Shown here: positions 15,476 through 22,990 of the stretch, one piece after another
Numbering within the stretch: the stretch's first letter is position 1
Layout of the letters: each line of letters starts with the position of its first letter
Assembly: GCA_934589145.1 (NCBI GenBank)
Contig: CAKTNW010000009.1
Location: 1 to 64,000, forward strand
Reading direction: 5' to 3'
DNA: 64,000 nt
Origin: an uncultured Oscillospiraceae bacterium
Lineage (GTDB): Bacteria > Bacillota > Clostridia > Oscillospirales > Oscillospiraceae
The notes under the pieces: generated by a model
The model's database searches: none
The model's input: only the letters and a program-made list of their open reading frames with translations
Told to the model about the DNA's origin: nothing
Position numbers and translations under genes: made by a program

Positions 15476-15510
15476 GCAAAAGTACCTCGCGCCCGGAAGC
15501 GCGAACAACT
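15476..15510 (+). repeat. Fragment of repeat family A (right end)
   Basis: AAAAGTACCTCGCGCCCGGA followed by AGCGCG matches the right end of the large interspersed repeat (compare 861-890). Only this tail is present in the gap upstream of the sigma gene. Confidence 0.6.
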
Positions 15511-15524
15511 CCTTTTTTGAAACA

Positions 15525-15554
15525 ACAAGGGGACGGCTTCCGCCGTCCCCAAAA
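15525..15554 (-). terminator. Intrinsic terminator
   Basis: GGGGACGG-CTTCCG-CCGTCCCC hairpin 20 bases after the stop of the minus-strand gene at 15574; a broken T run (TTGTTGTTTC) follows on that strand. Confidence 0.65.
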
Positions 15555-15573
15555 GATTTCACACCAGAATAGT

Positions 15574-16053
15574 TTACACCTGCTCCTCGTCGGTGCGGTT
15601 GCGCCAGGCCAACTCCTGCTCCAGCTCGAACTCCAGCTTCTTCACGCGTTCCTTCAACTCGTCATAGTGCTCGCTCTGGACATAGTACTTCACGAAGGAG
15701 AAGGTGGCCTCGGCAAACTCCTCCTCGGTGTAGGAGGACAGCAGAGAGCCGCCGCTGCGGCGCAGACCGCTGACGTTGATGACCACCAGACGGCGGTGCT
15801 GCTCGCTCAGCTGAAACAGCTTCAGTTTTTCGGGGATCTCCAGGCCCAGGTCATACTGCTCGTTGACCAGATTCAGCAAACGCGCCTGCTCCGGCTTGGC
15901 GGAGACGATGACGCCGTGACGGGAGAACAGATCCTTCAGGTAATCCACAGACACTTCCTCGCGGGTGATGGTGCCCTTGCCGATACCGGTCAGCATGGTG
16001 TTGGACAGATTTAGGCTCACATAGACCTCATGGCCGGTGGTGGGATAGCTCAT
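15574..16053 (-). CDS. Conserved-looking protein of unknown function
   Basis: A 159-residue soluble protein I do not recognise. It has no signal peptide or membrane segment. The middle (KPEQARLLNLVNEQYDLGLE) and the basic patch LVVINVSGLRRSGGSLLSSY look like a folded domain, and the last 45 residues (YDELKERVKKLEFELEQELA) are strongly helical and probably coiled coil. A perfect ribosome binding site (GCAGGAGGT), a consensus-like promoter at 16118-16146 and its own terminator mark it as a real single-gene unit. No function is assigned. Confidence 0.8.
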   Translation of the reverse strand: MSYPTTGHEVYVSLNLSNTMLTGIGKGTITREEVSVDYLKDLFSRHGVIVSAKPEQARLLNLVNEQYDLGLEIPEKLKLFQLSEQHRRLVVINVSGLRRSGGSLLSSYTEEEFAEATFSFVKYYVQSEHYDELKERVKKLEFELEQELAWRNRTDEEQV

Positions 16054-16117
16054 AACACAAGACCTCCTGCTTTTCCTTTGGTTGTCAAGGGCGCATGCCC
16101 TCTCCTCTTATAGTCTC

Positions 16118-16146
16118 ATCTTAGCAGGTCAGCGGGAGAAATGCAA
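16118..16146 (-). promoter_or_regulatory. Promoter of the 159-residue unknown gene
   Basis: Minus strand: TTGCAT (16141-16146), 17-bp spacer, TAAGAT (16118-16123). The leader carries a small hairpin GGGCATGCGCCC before the ribosome binding site. Confidence 0.55.
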
Positions 16147-16225
16147 TAAAAACTTACAAAGATTTGAAAATATTTTTGTGCAATAGTGCTAAATGTATGG
16201 AATGAGTGATACTTTTAGAGCATTA

Positions 16226-16246
16226 TTTCGCGCTTACAGCGCGAAA
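16226..16246 (-). terminator. Hairpin after radical-SAM gene
   Basis: TTTCGCGC-TTACA-GCGCGAAA, 8-bp arms, immediately after the stop at 16254. There is no good T run, so it may be a transcript-stabilising hairpin rather than a full terminator. Confidence 0.45.
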
Positions 16247-16253
16247 GACCCCC

Positions 16254-17123
16254 TTATACCCCCGTCAGATCAAACGGCGGGGTGTACTCCGCTCTGGCGG
16301 CGGTGCGTTCCTGGGTAAAGCCGTCGGTGATGCCGCAGTTTTCCATGTACGCCACGGCGGCGCGGTATTCGCTGCGGGTCACATGGCGGCGCAGCGTGCC
16401 CTCCGCGTTCTCCTGGGGCGTGTACTGGCTCATGAGGGAGAACATCACCTCGCCGGGCCGGAAATTCTCCGCCACCCAGTCGATGCAGCGGCGGGTGTTG
16501 TCCATCTGCCCCGGCAGCACCAGATGCCGGATCACCACGCCCCGCTTCAGAAGGCCGTCCTCCAGCACGCAGGGCCCCGCCTGCCGCACCATTTCCCGGA
16601 TGGCCGCCGCGGCTACAGGGAAATAGTCCGGCGCGGCGCTGAGCCGTCCCGCCAGCTCACCGTCGGCGTATTTCAGGTCGGGCAGCCAGATATCCACCTT
16701 GCCCTCCAGCTGCCGCAGCGTCTCCACGGATTCATAGCCGCCGCAGTTATACACCACCGGCACGGTCAGCTTCGGCTCCAGCGCCGGCAGGATCCACGGC
16801 AGGAAATGGGTCGGTGTCACCAGATTGATGTTGTGGGCGCCCCGGCTGATCAGCTCCTCAAAGATCTCCCGCAGCCGCTCCGTGGTGATGGCCTTGCCGA
16901 AGCCTCCTGCGGAGATGCTGCCGTTCTGGCAATAGCAGCACCGCAGGGTGCAGCCGGAGAAAAACACCGTGCCGCTGCCGTTGGTGCCGGAGATGGGCGG
17001 CTCCTCCCACATATGCAGGGCGGCCCGGGCGATGCGCAGTCCGGCGGGCATACCGCAGAAGCCCTTTCCCTCCGTCTCCGTCCGCTCCGCTCCACAGCGC
17101 CGGGGACATAGCGTACAGATCAT
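16254..17123 (-). CDS. Radical-SAM protein of the PFL-activating-enzyme-like (AmmeMemoRadiSam-related) group
   Basis: A 289-residue radical-SAM protein. It starts MICTLCPRRCGAERTETEGK, a Cys-rich N-terminus, and carries the cluster motif SGCTLRCCYCQNGSISAGG (CxxxCxxC, about residues 55-65) that binds the 4Fe-4S cluster cleaving S-adenosylmethionine. The layout matches the COG1313 group of pyruvate formate-lyase-activating-enzyme-like proteins, whose targets are mostly unknown. Its start overlaps the tdk stop by 4 bases, so it is translationally coupled to tdk. An upstream in-frame extension inside tdk is out of place, so I use the ATG at 17123. Confidence 0.88.
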   Translation of the reverse strand: MICTLCPRRCGAERTETEGKGFCGMPAGLRIARAALHMWEEPPISGTNGSGTVFFSGCTLRCCYCQNGSISAGGFGKAITTERLREIFEELISRGAHNINLVTPTHFLPWILPALEPKLTVPVVYNCGGYESVETLRQLEGKVDIWLPDLKYADGELAGRLSAAPDYFPVAAAAIREMVRQAGPCVLEDGLLKRGVVIRHLVLPGQMDNTRRCIDWVAENFRPGEVMFSLMSQYTPQENAEGTLRRHVTRSEYRAAVAYMENCGITDGFTQERTAARAEYTPPFDLTGV

Positions 17124-17707
17124 TTCCGCAGCCGGTGGAAGTCCGGCCCCAGATCGCCCGCCATCCAGTGGCGGCGGCACAGCCCGATGTACTGGTCGTT
17201 GGCGCCCAGCACCACCTGCGCGCCCTCCTTCAGTACATGGCCCTCCTCGTCAAAGCGGGCGTTGAAGGCCGCCTTCTTGCCGCACCAGCAGATGGTCTTG
17301 ACCTCCTCCAGCTTGTCGGCCAGCACCAGCAGGTGATAGCTGCCGGGGAACAGGTCTCCCTTGAAGTCGGCCCGCAGACCGTAGCAGATGACGGGGATAT
17401 TGCAGTCGTCCACCAGGTGCACCAGGTAATAGACCTCTTCCTTGGTCAGGAACTGGGCCTCGTCCACGATGATGCAGGCGTACTTTTGCAGATCCTCATC
17501 GGGCATGGCCTGCATCTCGTGGAAATAGACGCATGGGTGCTTCAGCCCGATGCGGGAGGACACCATGTGGTCGCCGTCTCGCGTGTCAAGCTGGGGCTTC
17601 ACCAGTAGGGTGTCCTGTCCCCGCTCCTCGTAATTGAAGCGGGCCATCAGCGCGTTGGCGCTCTTGCTGGAGCCCATGGCTCCGTACTTGAAATAAAGCT
17701 GTGCCAT
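17120..17707 (-). CDS. tdk: Thymidine kinase
   Basis: A 195-residue type II thymidine kinase that phosphorylates thymidine to dTMP for salvage. It has the P-loop GAMGSSKSANA (residues 9-19), the Walker B-like IIVDEAQFLT (about 85-95) with catalytic Glu, and the zinc-binding lid cysteines in TICWCGKKAAFNARF and CRRHW. YIGLCRRHW is the typical C-terminal motif. The length is normal. It precedes and overlaps the radical-SAM gene. Confidence 0.96.
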   Translation of the reverse strand: MAQLYFKYGAMGSSKSANALMARFNYEERGQDTLLVKPQLDTRDGDHMVSSRIGLKHPCVYFHEMQAMPDEDLQKYACIIVDEAQFLTKEEVYYLVHLVDDCNIPVICYGLRADFKGDLFPGSYHLLVLADKLEEVKTICWCGKKAAFNARFDEEGHVLKEGAQVVLGANDQYIGLCRRHWMAGDLGPDFHRLRK

Positions 17708-17744
17708 TGTTGTGGTTCTCTCCTTATTTATTCTCTGGTGGGGT

Positions 17745-18187
17745 GTTTCGCTCTTCGGAGCGACCTACTTTTGTCAACAGTGACAAAAGTAGGCAAAAAC
17801 ACCGGAAGGAACCTCCGGTTCCTTCACCTCCGGGCGCGCTATACCGTGTGTGAAATCGTCATTGCATACCGCACGATCACGCAGGATTTTCTTTTTCGCT
17901 TCGTAAAAAGGATCGTCTCTGCTCCAGCGCCGCTGCCGCTCATGCCTACGTCGAACAACGCTTCATTGTCTACCGTCGCAATCGTGAGCGGCAGCGGCGC
18001 AAGAAGAAAGTCGATGCGTCATACGCAGCGATAACAAATATGTCCTGTGAACGCGTGGTAAACGGTGGCAAATGCGTACACGGCATAGCGTGCGTGGATT
18101 CTTAAACCGCAGGTTTAAGCTGTCCTTTTGGGTACTTTTGGGACAGCGGCCAAAAGTACCTCGTCCCCCGCAGGGACGAAATACCCC
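17745..18187 (+). repeat. Interspersed non-coding repeat family A, copy 3
   Basis: Full-length copy filling the gap between tdk and mutY. It opens with TTTCGCTCTTCGGAGCGA and the hairpin CCTACTTTTGTC...GACAAAAGTAGG (17763-17793), then GGAACCTCCGGTTCCTTCAC, the left GC arm AGCGCCGCTGCCGCTCATGC (about 17926), GAACAACGCTT, CTACCGTCGCAAT, the right arm GTGAGCGGCAGCGGCGCAAG (about 17985), AAAGTCGATGCGTCATACG, TTCTTAAACCGCAGGTTTAAG and the hairpin GTACTTTTGG...CCAAAAGTAC (18133-18160). It ends at the mutY stop codon, so its right end is transcribed as the mutY 3' end. Confidence 0.85.
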
Positions 18188-19242
18188 TATCTTTCCACCT
18201 TTCCAAACGCTGTGGGCATGGGATATTTCTCCCTTTCTTCTTGGGTACGCCAAGCCCACTCCGGCGGGCCTTTGCCCTGTACGTCCAGCGTAAATACCGT
18301 CATTTCCCATATGATGTGGGTAAAAATGTGCTTTTCGGTAAAGCTTTTTCCCCATCTGTGGGGCGTTAGGTCCCATTGAGCCAGCTGGGCCGCCGCCTGA
18401 GGCTCCGTCAGGGCTCCCGGTACGTTGGGGAACTCCCACAACCCCGCCAGCAGGCCCTTTCCGGGCCGCTGCCGCACCGCCGTGGTCTCGCCCCTCCGCA
18501 GGAGGAACACCGTCAGCTGCTCCGTCCGCTTGCCGGACTTCTTCTCCCGCACCGGCAGCTGCCGCTGCAAGCCCCTTTCCCGGGCCACACAGAAGTCCCG
18601 GGCCGGACAGTCGCCGCACAGCGGCTCGCCATTGGGCAGACAAACCATAGCCCCCAAGTCCATCAGCGCCTGATTGAAGGCGCCGGGCCGGTCGTGAGGG
18701 ATCACCTCCGCCATCCACTGGCGGAACAGCGCCCGTACCTTCGGCTCCAGCACGTTGCCGTCGTGACCGGACAGCCGCGCCGCCAGCCGCAGCACGTTGC
18801 CGTCCACCGCCGGGACGGGGTGCCCGAAGGCGATGGAGGCGATGGCGCCCGCCGTGTAGTCGCCCACCCCCGGCAGGGCGGTCAGCCCTTCATATGTATC
18901 GGGGAACACGCCGCCGTGCTCATTTACAATGACCCGCGCCGCCTTTTGCAGGTTGCGGGCACGGCTGTAATAGCCTAAGCCCTGCCACAGGGCCATCAAT
19001 TGCTGCTCATCGGCGGCGGCCAGCGCCTCCACCGTGGGTAGGGCTTCCATGAACCGCGCGAAATACGGCAGCACCGCCGTGACACGGGTCTGCTGTAACA
19101 TAATTTCCGACACCCATGTGCGGTAGGGGGAGACCTCCTCCCGCCACGGCAGCACGCGGCGATTGGCGTCATACCAGGCCAGCAGGGGCGGCGGCAGGGC
19201 CTTCAGTTGTTGGGGCGTTTCCTGCATATCGTATCCTCTCAT
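18187..19242 (-). CDS. mutY: A/G-specific adenine glycosylase
   Basis: A 351-residue MutY, which removes adenine mispaired with 8-oxoguanine. The N-terminal domain has LPWREEVSPYRTWVSEIMLQ, the helix-hairpin-helix LTALPGVGDYTAGAIASIAF with catalytic Asp in VDGNVLR, and the iron-sulfur loop C-x7-C-x2-C-x5-C (MVCLPNGEPLCGDCPARDFC); the family usually has six residues in the first gap. The C-terminal NUDIX-like domain (about 225-345) recognises 8-oxoG. It overlaps the upstream radical-SAM gene by 4 bases. Confidence 0.95.
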   Translation of the reverse strand: MRGYDMQETPQQLKALPPPLLAWYDANRRVLPWREEVSPYRTWVSEIMLQQTRVTAVLPYFARFMEALPTVEALAAADEQQLMALWQGLGYYSRARNLQKAARVIVNEHGGVFPDTYEGLTALPGVGDYTAGAIASIAFGHPVPAVDGNVLRLAARLSGHDGNVLEPKVRALFRQWMAEVIPHDRPGAFNQALMDLGAMVCLPNGEPLCGDCPARDFCVARERGLQRQLPVREKKSGKRTEQLTVFLLRRGETTAVRQRPGKGLLAGLWEFPNVPGALTEPQAAAQLAQWDLTPHRWGKSFTEKHIFTHIIWEMTVFTLDVQGKGPPEWAWRTQEEREKYPMPTAFGKVER

Positions 19243-20081
19243 TTACTGAACCGCGCCGCGTAGCCGCAGCGGCGGCACAGCGCCTCGCTGGGCGCGCGGC
19301 GGGAAAAGCCCTCCCGGATGGCCCGCGCCCGGGGTGTGTTCAAGATGTCCGGCAGCTCCTGCGTCAAAAGGTTTCCCAGTGCCATGCGGCCCTCGCCGTC
19401 CAGACAGCAGGGCACCACCGTGCCGTCGCACAGTACCGCCAGCTGCTGGCGCAGAGCGTGGCAGAACTGCACGTTGCCCTCCGCCGCATCCGGAGACGGC
19501 CAGTCGAATTTCCGGGCCGATTCCAGAAACAGCCCCGGCGCAAGACTCTTGTTGCCCACGCTGTCGGCAGGCAGGTTTTCCGCATCGGCGCCCGTCATGG
19601 TGGATAAAAACCGGAGAATTTCGCCATTTCTGGCCTCTGCGCCGCCCTCATTCCACAATCGCAGGGCGCACAGCACGCCCCTTGCGCTGGCGGCAGCACA
19701 GAATTTCCACACGCTGTGGAGATAGTCCGTCATGTCGCCGCCGTCGTTGCCCTCGAAGCTGTGGAGTGAAACGCTGACCTTATGCAGCGCCGGGGCGGAC
19801 AGCAGGGTGCTGCTTTTCTCGGAAAGCAGCGTGCCGTTGGTGGTTATGCATACCCGAAAGCCCAGCTCATCGGCGATGGCCAGCAGCTCCGCCAACTGCG
19901 GATGTAGCAGCGGCTCCCCCATGACGTGGAAGTAGAGGTAGCGGGTGTGACCCCGCAGCTTTTCCGCCATAGAGCGGAATTCCTCCGGGGTAAGAAATCG
20001 CTTTTCCCGGCCCGTCCCGGGGCAGAATATACAGGAGAGGTTGCACACGTTGGTGATCTCCACATAGACCCGCTTGAACAT
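19239..20081 (-). CDS. Radical-SAM/SPASM protein
   Basis: A 280-residue radical-SAM protein. The cluster motif is CNLSCIFC (CxxxCxxC, residues 13-20) in MFKRVYVEITNVCNLSCIFC; the next landmarks are GEPLLHPQL and TNGTLL. The C-terminal SPASM-type cysteines are in CDGTVVPCCLDGEG and CRRCGY, expected to bind auxiliary clusters used for peptide or protein modification. No precursor peptide is visible next to it. An upstream in-frame stretch lies in repeat sequence; the ATG at 20081 follows GGGGGAGG. The stop overlaps the mutY start. The target is unknown. Confidence 0.88.
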   Translation of the reverse strand: MFKRVYVEITNVCNLSCIFCPGTGREKRFLTPEEFRSMAEKLRGHTRYLYFHVMGEPLLHPQLAELLAIADELGFRVCITTNGTLLSEKSSTLLSAPALHKVSVSLHSFEGNDGGDMTDYLHSVWKFCAAASARGVLCALRLWNEGGAEARNGEILRFLSTMTGADAENLPADSVGNKSLAPGLFLESARKFDWPSPDAAEGNVQFCHALRQQLAVLCDGTVVPCCLDGEGRMALGNLLTQELPDILNTPRARAIREGFSRRAPSEALCRRCGYAARFSK

Positions 20082-20159
20082 ATGCGATCCTCCCCCATTT
20101 TTGATGCTCCTGGTATTGTACCACAAAATGGGGGAGGAGGAAAGAGGTTTATTGTTTGG

Positions 20160-20650
20160 GAAGTTTCGCCCTCCGGGGCGAGAACGGCCTCCGGCGGCCC
20201 ACTTTTCCCATGCGGGCACACAAGATTTTCCTTTTCGTTTCGTTATCGAATCACCTTTGCTCCCGCACCGCTGCCGCTGATGCGGTGCACCGAACAACGC
20301 TTCAGCGTCTACCGTCGCAATGGTGAGCGGCAGCGGCGCAGAAAGAAAGTCGATTCGTCATACGCAACAAAATCAACCATGTCCTGTGAACGCGTGGTAA
20401 AAGGCAGCAAATCAGCACAAACCATAGCGTGCGCGGATTCTTAAACCGCAGGTTTAAGCAGCGTTTTTGGGGAGCGATCCGAGCGCTGCCAGCGGCAGAT
20501 GAAGCGAGGTGAGCGAGTGGCAGCGGTCAAAATTTCGGCGGCTTAAATGCCGCAACGAAATTTTGGGTACCGCAACAGGACACTTTTGGGGCCGAGGCCA
20601 AAAGTGTCCCGTGCCCGGAGGCACGGAATACTCCCTTCGCGCCCGGAAGT
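20160..20650 (+). repeat. Interspersed non-coding repeat family A, copy 4
   Basis: The longest copy, between spoVAC and the radical-SAM gene. Landmarks: GGGGCGAGAACGGCCTCCGG; the left arm near 20268 (ACCGCTGCCGCTGATGCGGT), GAACAACGCTTCAGCGTCTACC, the right arm GTGAGCGGCAGCGGCGCAGA (about 20321), AAAGTCGATTCGTCATACG, CGCGTGGTAA, TTCTTAAACCGCAGGTTTAAG (about 20438), then an inserted stretch of about 110 bases not seen in other copies, including GCGCTGCCAGCGGC, and the hairpin GACACTTTTGG...CCAAAAGTGTC (20579-20608). Non-coding. Confidence 0.85.
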
Positions 20651-20660
20651 GCGGAACATC

Positions 20661-21098
20661 CTATTTCACCGCCCACAGGATCAGCCCGTATACCGCGCTG
20701 GCGGCGGTGCCGAATACGATCACCGGCCCGGCCACGGTGAACATCTTCACCGCGGTGCCGGTGACCACGCCCTCGGCCCGGAAGTCGATGGCGGGAGAAG
20801 CAACGGCGTTGGCAAAGCCGGTGATGGGTACCAGCGTGCCTGCCCCGGCGTACCGGGCCAGCCGGTGATACAGCCCCAGCCCCGTGAACAGCGCCGAGAG
20901 AAACACCAGCGTCACCGATGTGGCGGTGCCCGCGTCCTCTAAATTCAATCCCAGGAAGCGGTACCAATCGCCAAGCGCTTGTCCGACGCAGCAGATGGCG
21001 CCGCCCACCAGAAACGCCAGCGCCACGTTTTTCCACACCGGCGATTTGGGATTGATGCTTTTGAGATATTCCTGATATTGCTTGGGTGACATATCCAT
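20661..21098 (-). CDS. spoVAC: Stage V sporulation protein AC
   Basis: A 145-residue integral membrane protein of the SpoVAC/SpoVAEB family, part of the inner-membrane channel that moves dipicolinic acid into the forespore and out at germination. It has the family start (KQYQEYLKSINPKSPVWKN followed by AFLVGGAICCVGQALGD), four hydrophobic segments, and the signature GAGTLVPITGFANAVASPAI with AEGVVTG. Several in-frame starts exist; I chose the ATG at 21098 from family length, though its ribosome binding site is weak. spoVAD and spoVAE are not adjacent, which is unusual. Confidence 0.92.
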   Translation of the reverse strand: MDMSPKQYQEYLKSINPKSPVWKNVALAFLVGGAICCVGQALGDWYRFLGLNLEDAGTATSVTLVFLSALFTGLGLYHRLARYAGAGTLVPITGFANAVASPAIDFRAEGVVTGTAVKMFTVAGPVIVFGTAASAVYGLILWAVK

Positions 21099-21214
21099 AT
21101 TTTCCACGGCCTTTCCCTGTTTTGGGGCTAGTTTGCCCCGCGGGAGGAAAATCATGCATTGATAAAAGAAGCCGTTGGGCGTATAATAATCATCCAGAAA
21201 TGAGGTGCACCATC

Positions 21215-21460
21215 ATGAGCTTACCCGACAATTACTATCTCTTCGGCCGCAAGCCGTTGCAATACGCCGTCATCGACCCGGTCTCCTGCACCGGGTGCGG
21301 ATGGTGCGCCATGTTCTGCCCTGTGGAGTGCATGTTCCAGCGGCCGGACGGCTTTTACGACCTGGATGTGGACAAGTGCATCGGCTGCCGCTCCTGCCGG
21401 GTCAACTGCTTTTATGATGCTATCACCATGATCCAGCGGGACAGAAGGGAGGATGCATGA
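21215..21460 (+). CDS. 2[4Fe-4S] ferredoxin-like protein
   Basis: An 81-residue protein with two cluster motifs: CTGCGWCAMFCPVEC (CxxCxxCxxxC plus P) and CIGCRSCRVNCFYDA, as in bacterial-type ferredoxins; the second has F-Y in place of the usual proline. It would carry electrons, perhaps to radical-SAM enzymes. A GAGGTG site lies 7 bases before the ATG at 21215. Its stop overlaps the hemW start, so a role in delivering electrons to HemW chemistry is an attractive inference. The upstream frame continues but lacks coding character. Confidence 0.85.
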   Translation: MSLPDNYYLFGRKPLQYAVIDPVSCTGCGWCAMFCPVECMFQRPDGFYDLDVDKCIGCRSCRVNCFYDAITMIQRDRREDA

Positions 21461-22647
21461 TGGAAAAGACACTGGGCCTGTATCTCCACATCCCCTTCTG
21501 CAAGAGCAAGTGCGCCTACTGCGACTTCTACTCCCTGCCCCACAGCGAGGAGAAGATGGACGCCTATACCGCCGCCCTGATCCGCCATCTGGAGGAGGTG
21601 GCGCCCCGGTGCACCGCCCACACGGTGGATACGGTGTATTTCGGCGGCGGCACCCCCAGCTATCTGGGGGAAAAACGGCTGATAAAGCTGCTGAAAACCG
21701 TGAAAAAGCGCTATCATGTGGCCGCCGACGCGGAGATCACGCTGGAAGCCAACCCCGACAGCGCCGAGGACTGGAAAGCCCTGCGGGCCCTGCGTAAGGC
21801 GGGCTTCAACCGCATTTCCCTGGGTGTGCAGGCGGCGGACGACGAGCTGCTGCGGCGCATCGGCCGGGTACATACCTGGGAGCAGGTGCTCTCGGCGGTA
21901 GCGGCGGCCCGGATGGCCGGGCTGGAGAATCTGAGCCTTGACCTGATCTACGGTCTGCCGGGCCAGACGCTGGCGGCGTGGCAGGACACCCTTCGCTCCG
22001 CCGCGGCGCTGGAGCCGAAGCACATCAGCTGCTACGGCCTGAAGATCGAGCCGGGCACGCCCCTGTGGCATCAGCGGCAGAGCACCGATATTCCCGACGA
22101 CGACACCCAGGCGGACATGTATCTATGGACAGTGGATTACCTGAAAAAGCACGGCTATGAGCAGTATGAGATCTCCAACTTCGCCCAGCCGGGGTACGAG
22201 AGCCGCCACAACCTGAAATACTGGACGCTGGGCGAGTACGCGGGCTTCGGCCCCGGCGCCCACTCCGACATGGGTGGTGTCCGCTTTGCCTATGAGCGGG
22301 ATCTGGACGCCTACATCGCCGGAGACCTGCACCTGTCGGAGATGGAGGAGATCCCGCCCCTTGACCGGGATCTGGAGTACATCATGCTGTCGCTGCGCAC
22401 CACCCAGGGCATCGACAGCGGCTATTTCGAGCGGCAGTTCCGCCAGAAGTTCCAGCCTATGGAGGAGCTGCTGGTGCAGTACGAGCCCCACGGCTTCGCC
22501 GCCCGGACGGAAAAGGGCTGGCGTCTGACGCCCCGGGGCTTCTTCGTGTCCAACGCGATCATCGTCTCGCTGCAGGAGGCGGTGGGCCGGGCACGGCAGC
22601 AGAAGCTCCAGCGTGCCGCCGAGGGCGACTTCAAGATCGACGTATAA
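21457..22647 (+). CDS. hemW: HemW-type radical-SAM protein (heme chaperone / coproporphyrinogen dehydrogenase-like)
   Basis: A 396-residue radical-SAM protein: LGLYLHIPFCKSKCAYCDFY carries CxxxCxxC followed by the extra Phe-Tyr typical of the HemN/HemW family; TVYFGGGTPSYL, ISLGVQAADDELLRRIGR and SCYGLKIEPGTPL follow, and the C-terminal HemW domain (YWTLGEYAGFGPGAHS, LMLSLRTTQG-like ILSLR) is complete. HemW lacks the C-terminal cysteine and oxidase activity of true HemN; studied members bind heme and insert it into proteins. Two adjacent ATGs (21457, 21460) are possible. A terminator follows. Confidence 0.92.
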   Translation: MMEKTLGLYLHIPFCKSKCAYCDFYSLPHSEEKMDAYTAALIRHLEEVAPRCTAHTVDTVYFGGGTPSYLGEKRLIKLLKTVKKRYHVAADAEITLEANPDSAEDWKALRALRKAGFNRISLGVQAADDELLRRIGRVHTWEQVLSAVAAARMAGLENLSLDLIYGLPGQTLAAWQDTLRSAAALEPKHISCYGLKIEPGTPLWHQRQSTDIPDDDTQADMYLWTVDYLKKHGYEQYEISNFAQPGYESRHNLKYWTLGEYAGFGPGAHSDMGGVRFAYERDLDAYIAGDLHLSEMEEIPPLDRDLEYIMLSLRTTQGIDSGYFERQFRQKFQPMEELLVQYEPHGFAARTEKGWRLTPRGFFVSNAIIVSLQEAVGRARQQKLQRAAEGDFKIDV

Positions 22648-22651
22648 GATA

Positions 22652-22686
22652 AAACCACGGCAGGGCTCCCCTGCCGTGGCTTTTGT
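22652..22686 (+). terminator. Intrinsic terminator after hemW
   Basis: AAAACCACGGCAGGG-CTC-CCCTGCCGTGGCTTTT; 11-bp stem and T run. Confidence 0.9.
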
Positions 22687-22990
22687 ATATGAGCGGCTCC
22701 GGATTTATTTTATCATGCCGCCGCAGGCGGCATACCATTTCTTTTCACTTTTCACTCTTCTCTTTTCCCTTGAATATAGTACGACCCTCGAACTATTTTG
22801 CCCCAAAATACCGGGATTTTCCCGGCTTTCCCCTATACTCTCTTAATAAATGTAACAGAAACGTAAATTTTTGCCCGCGGTGATTGATTTGAAAAAAAAG
22901 AGGTGGTAAACTAAAGCGTCAAAAAGGCGGCCCAGGCCGCTTCACACCATATTTGGCGCGCCCTGCGGCGCTGAAGAGAGGAAGAAATTC
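22687..22990 (+). promoter_or_regulatory. Intergenic region with candidate promoter for the RND gene
   Basis: About 300 bases, AT-rich in the first half. TTGATT at 22884-22889 and TAAACT at 22907-22912 with a 17-bp spacer are the best promoter candidate. A hairpin AGGCGGCC-CA-GGCCGCTT (about 22924-22943) and a GC-rich stretch GGCGCGCCCTGCGGCGC follow in the leader. No gene is seen. Confidence 0.4.
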
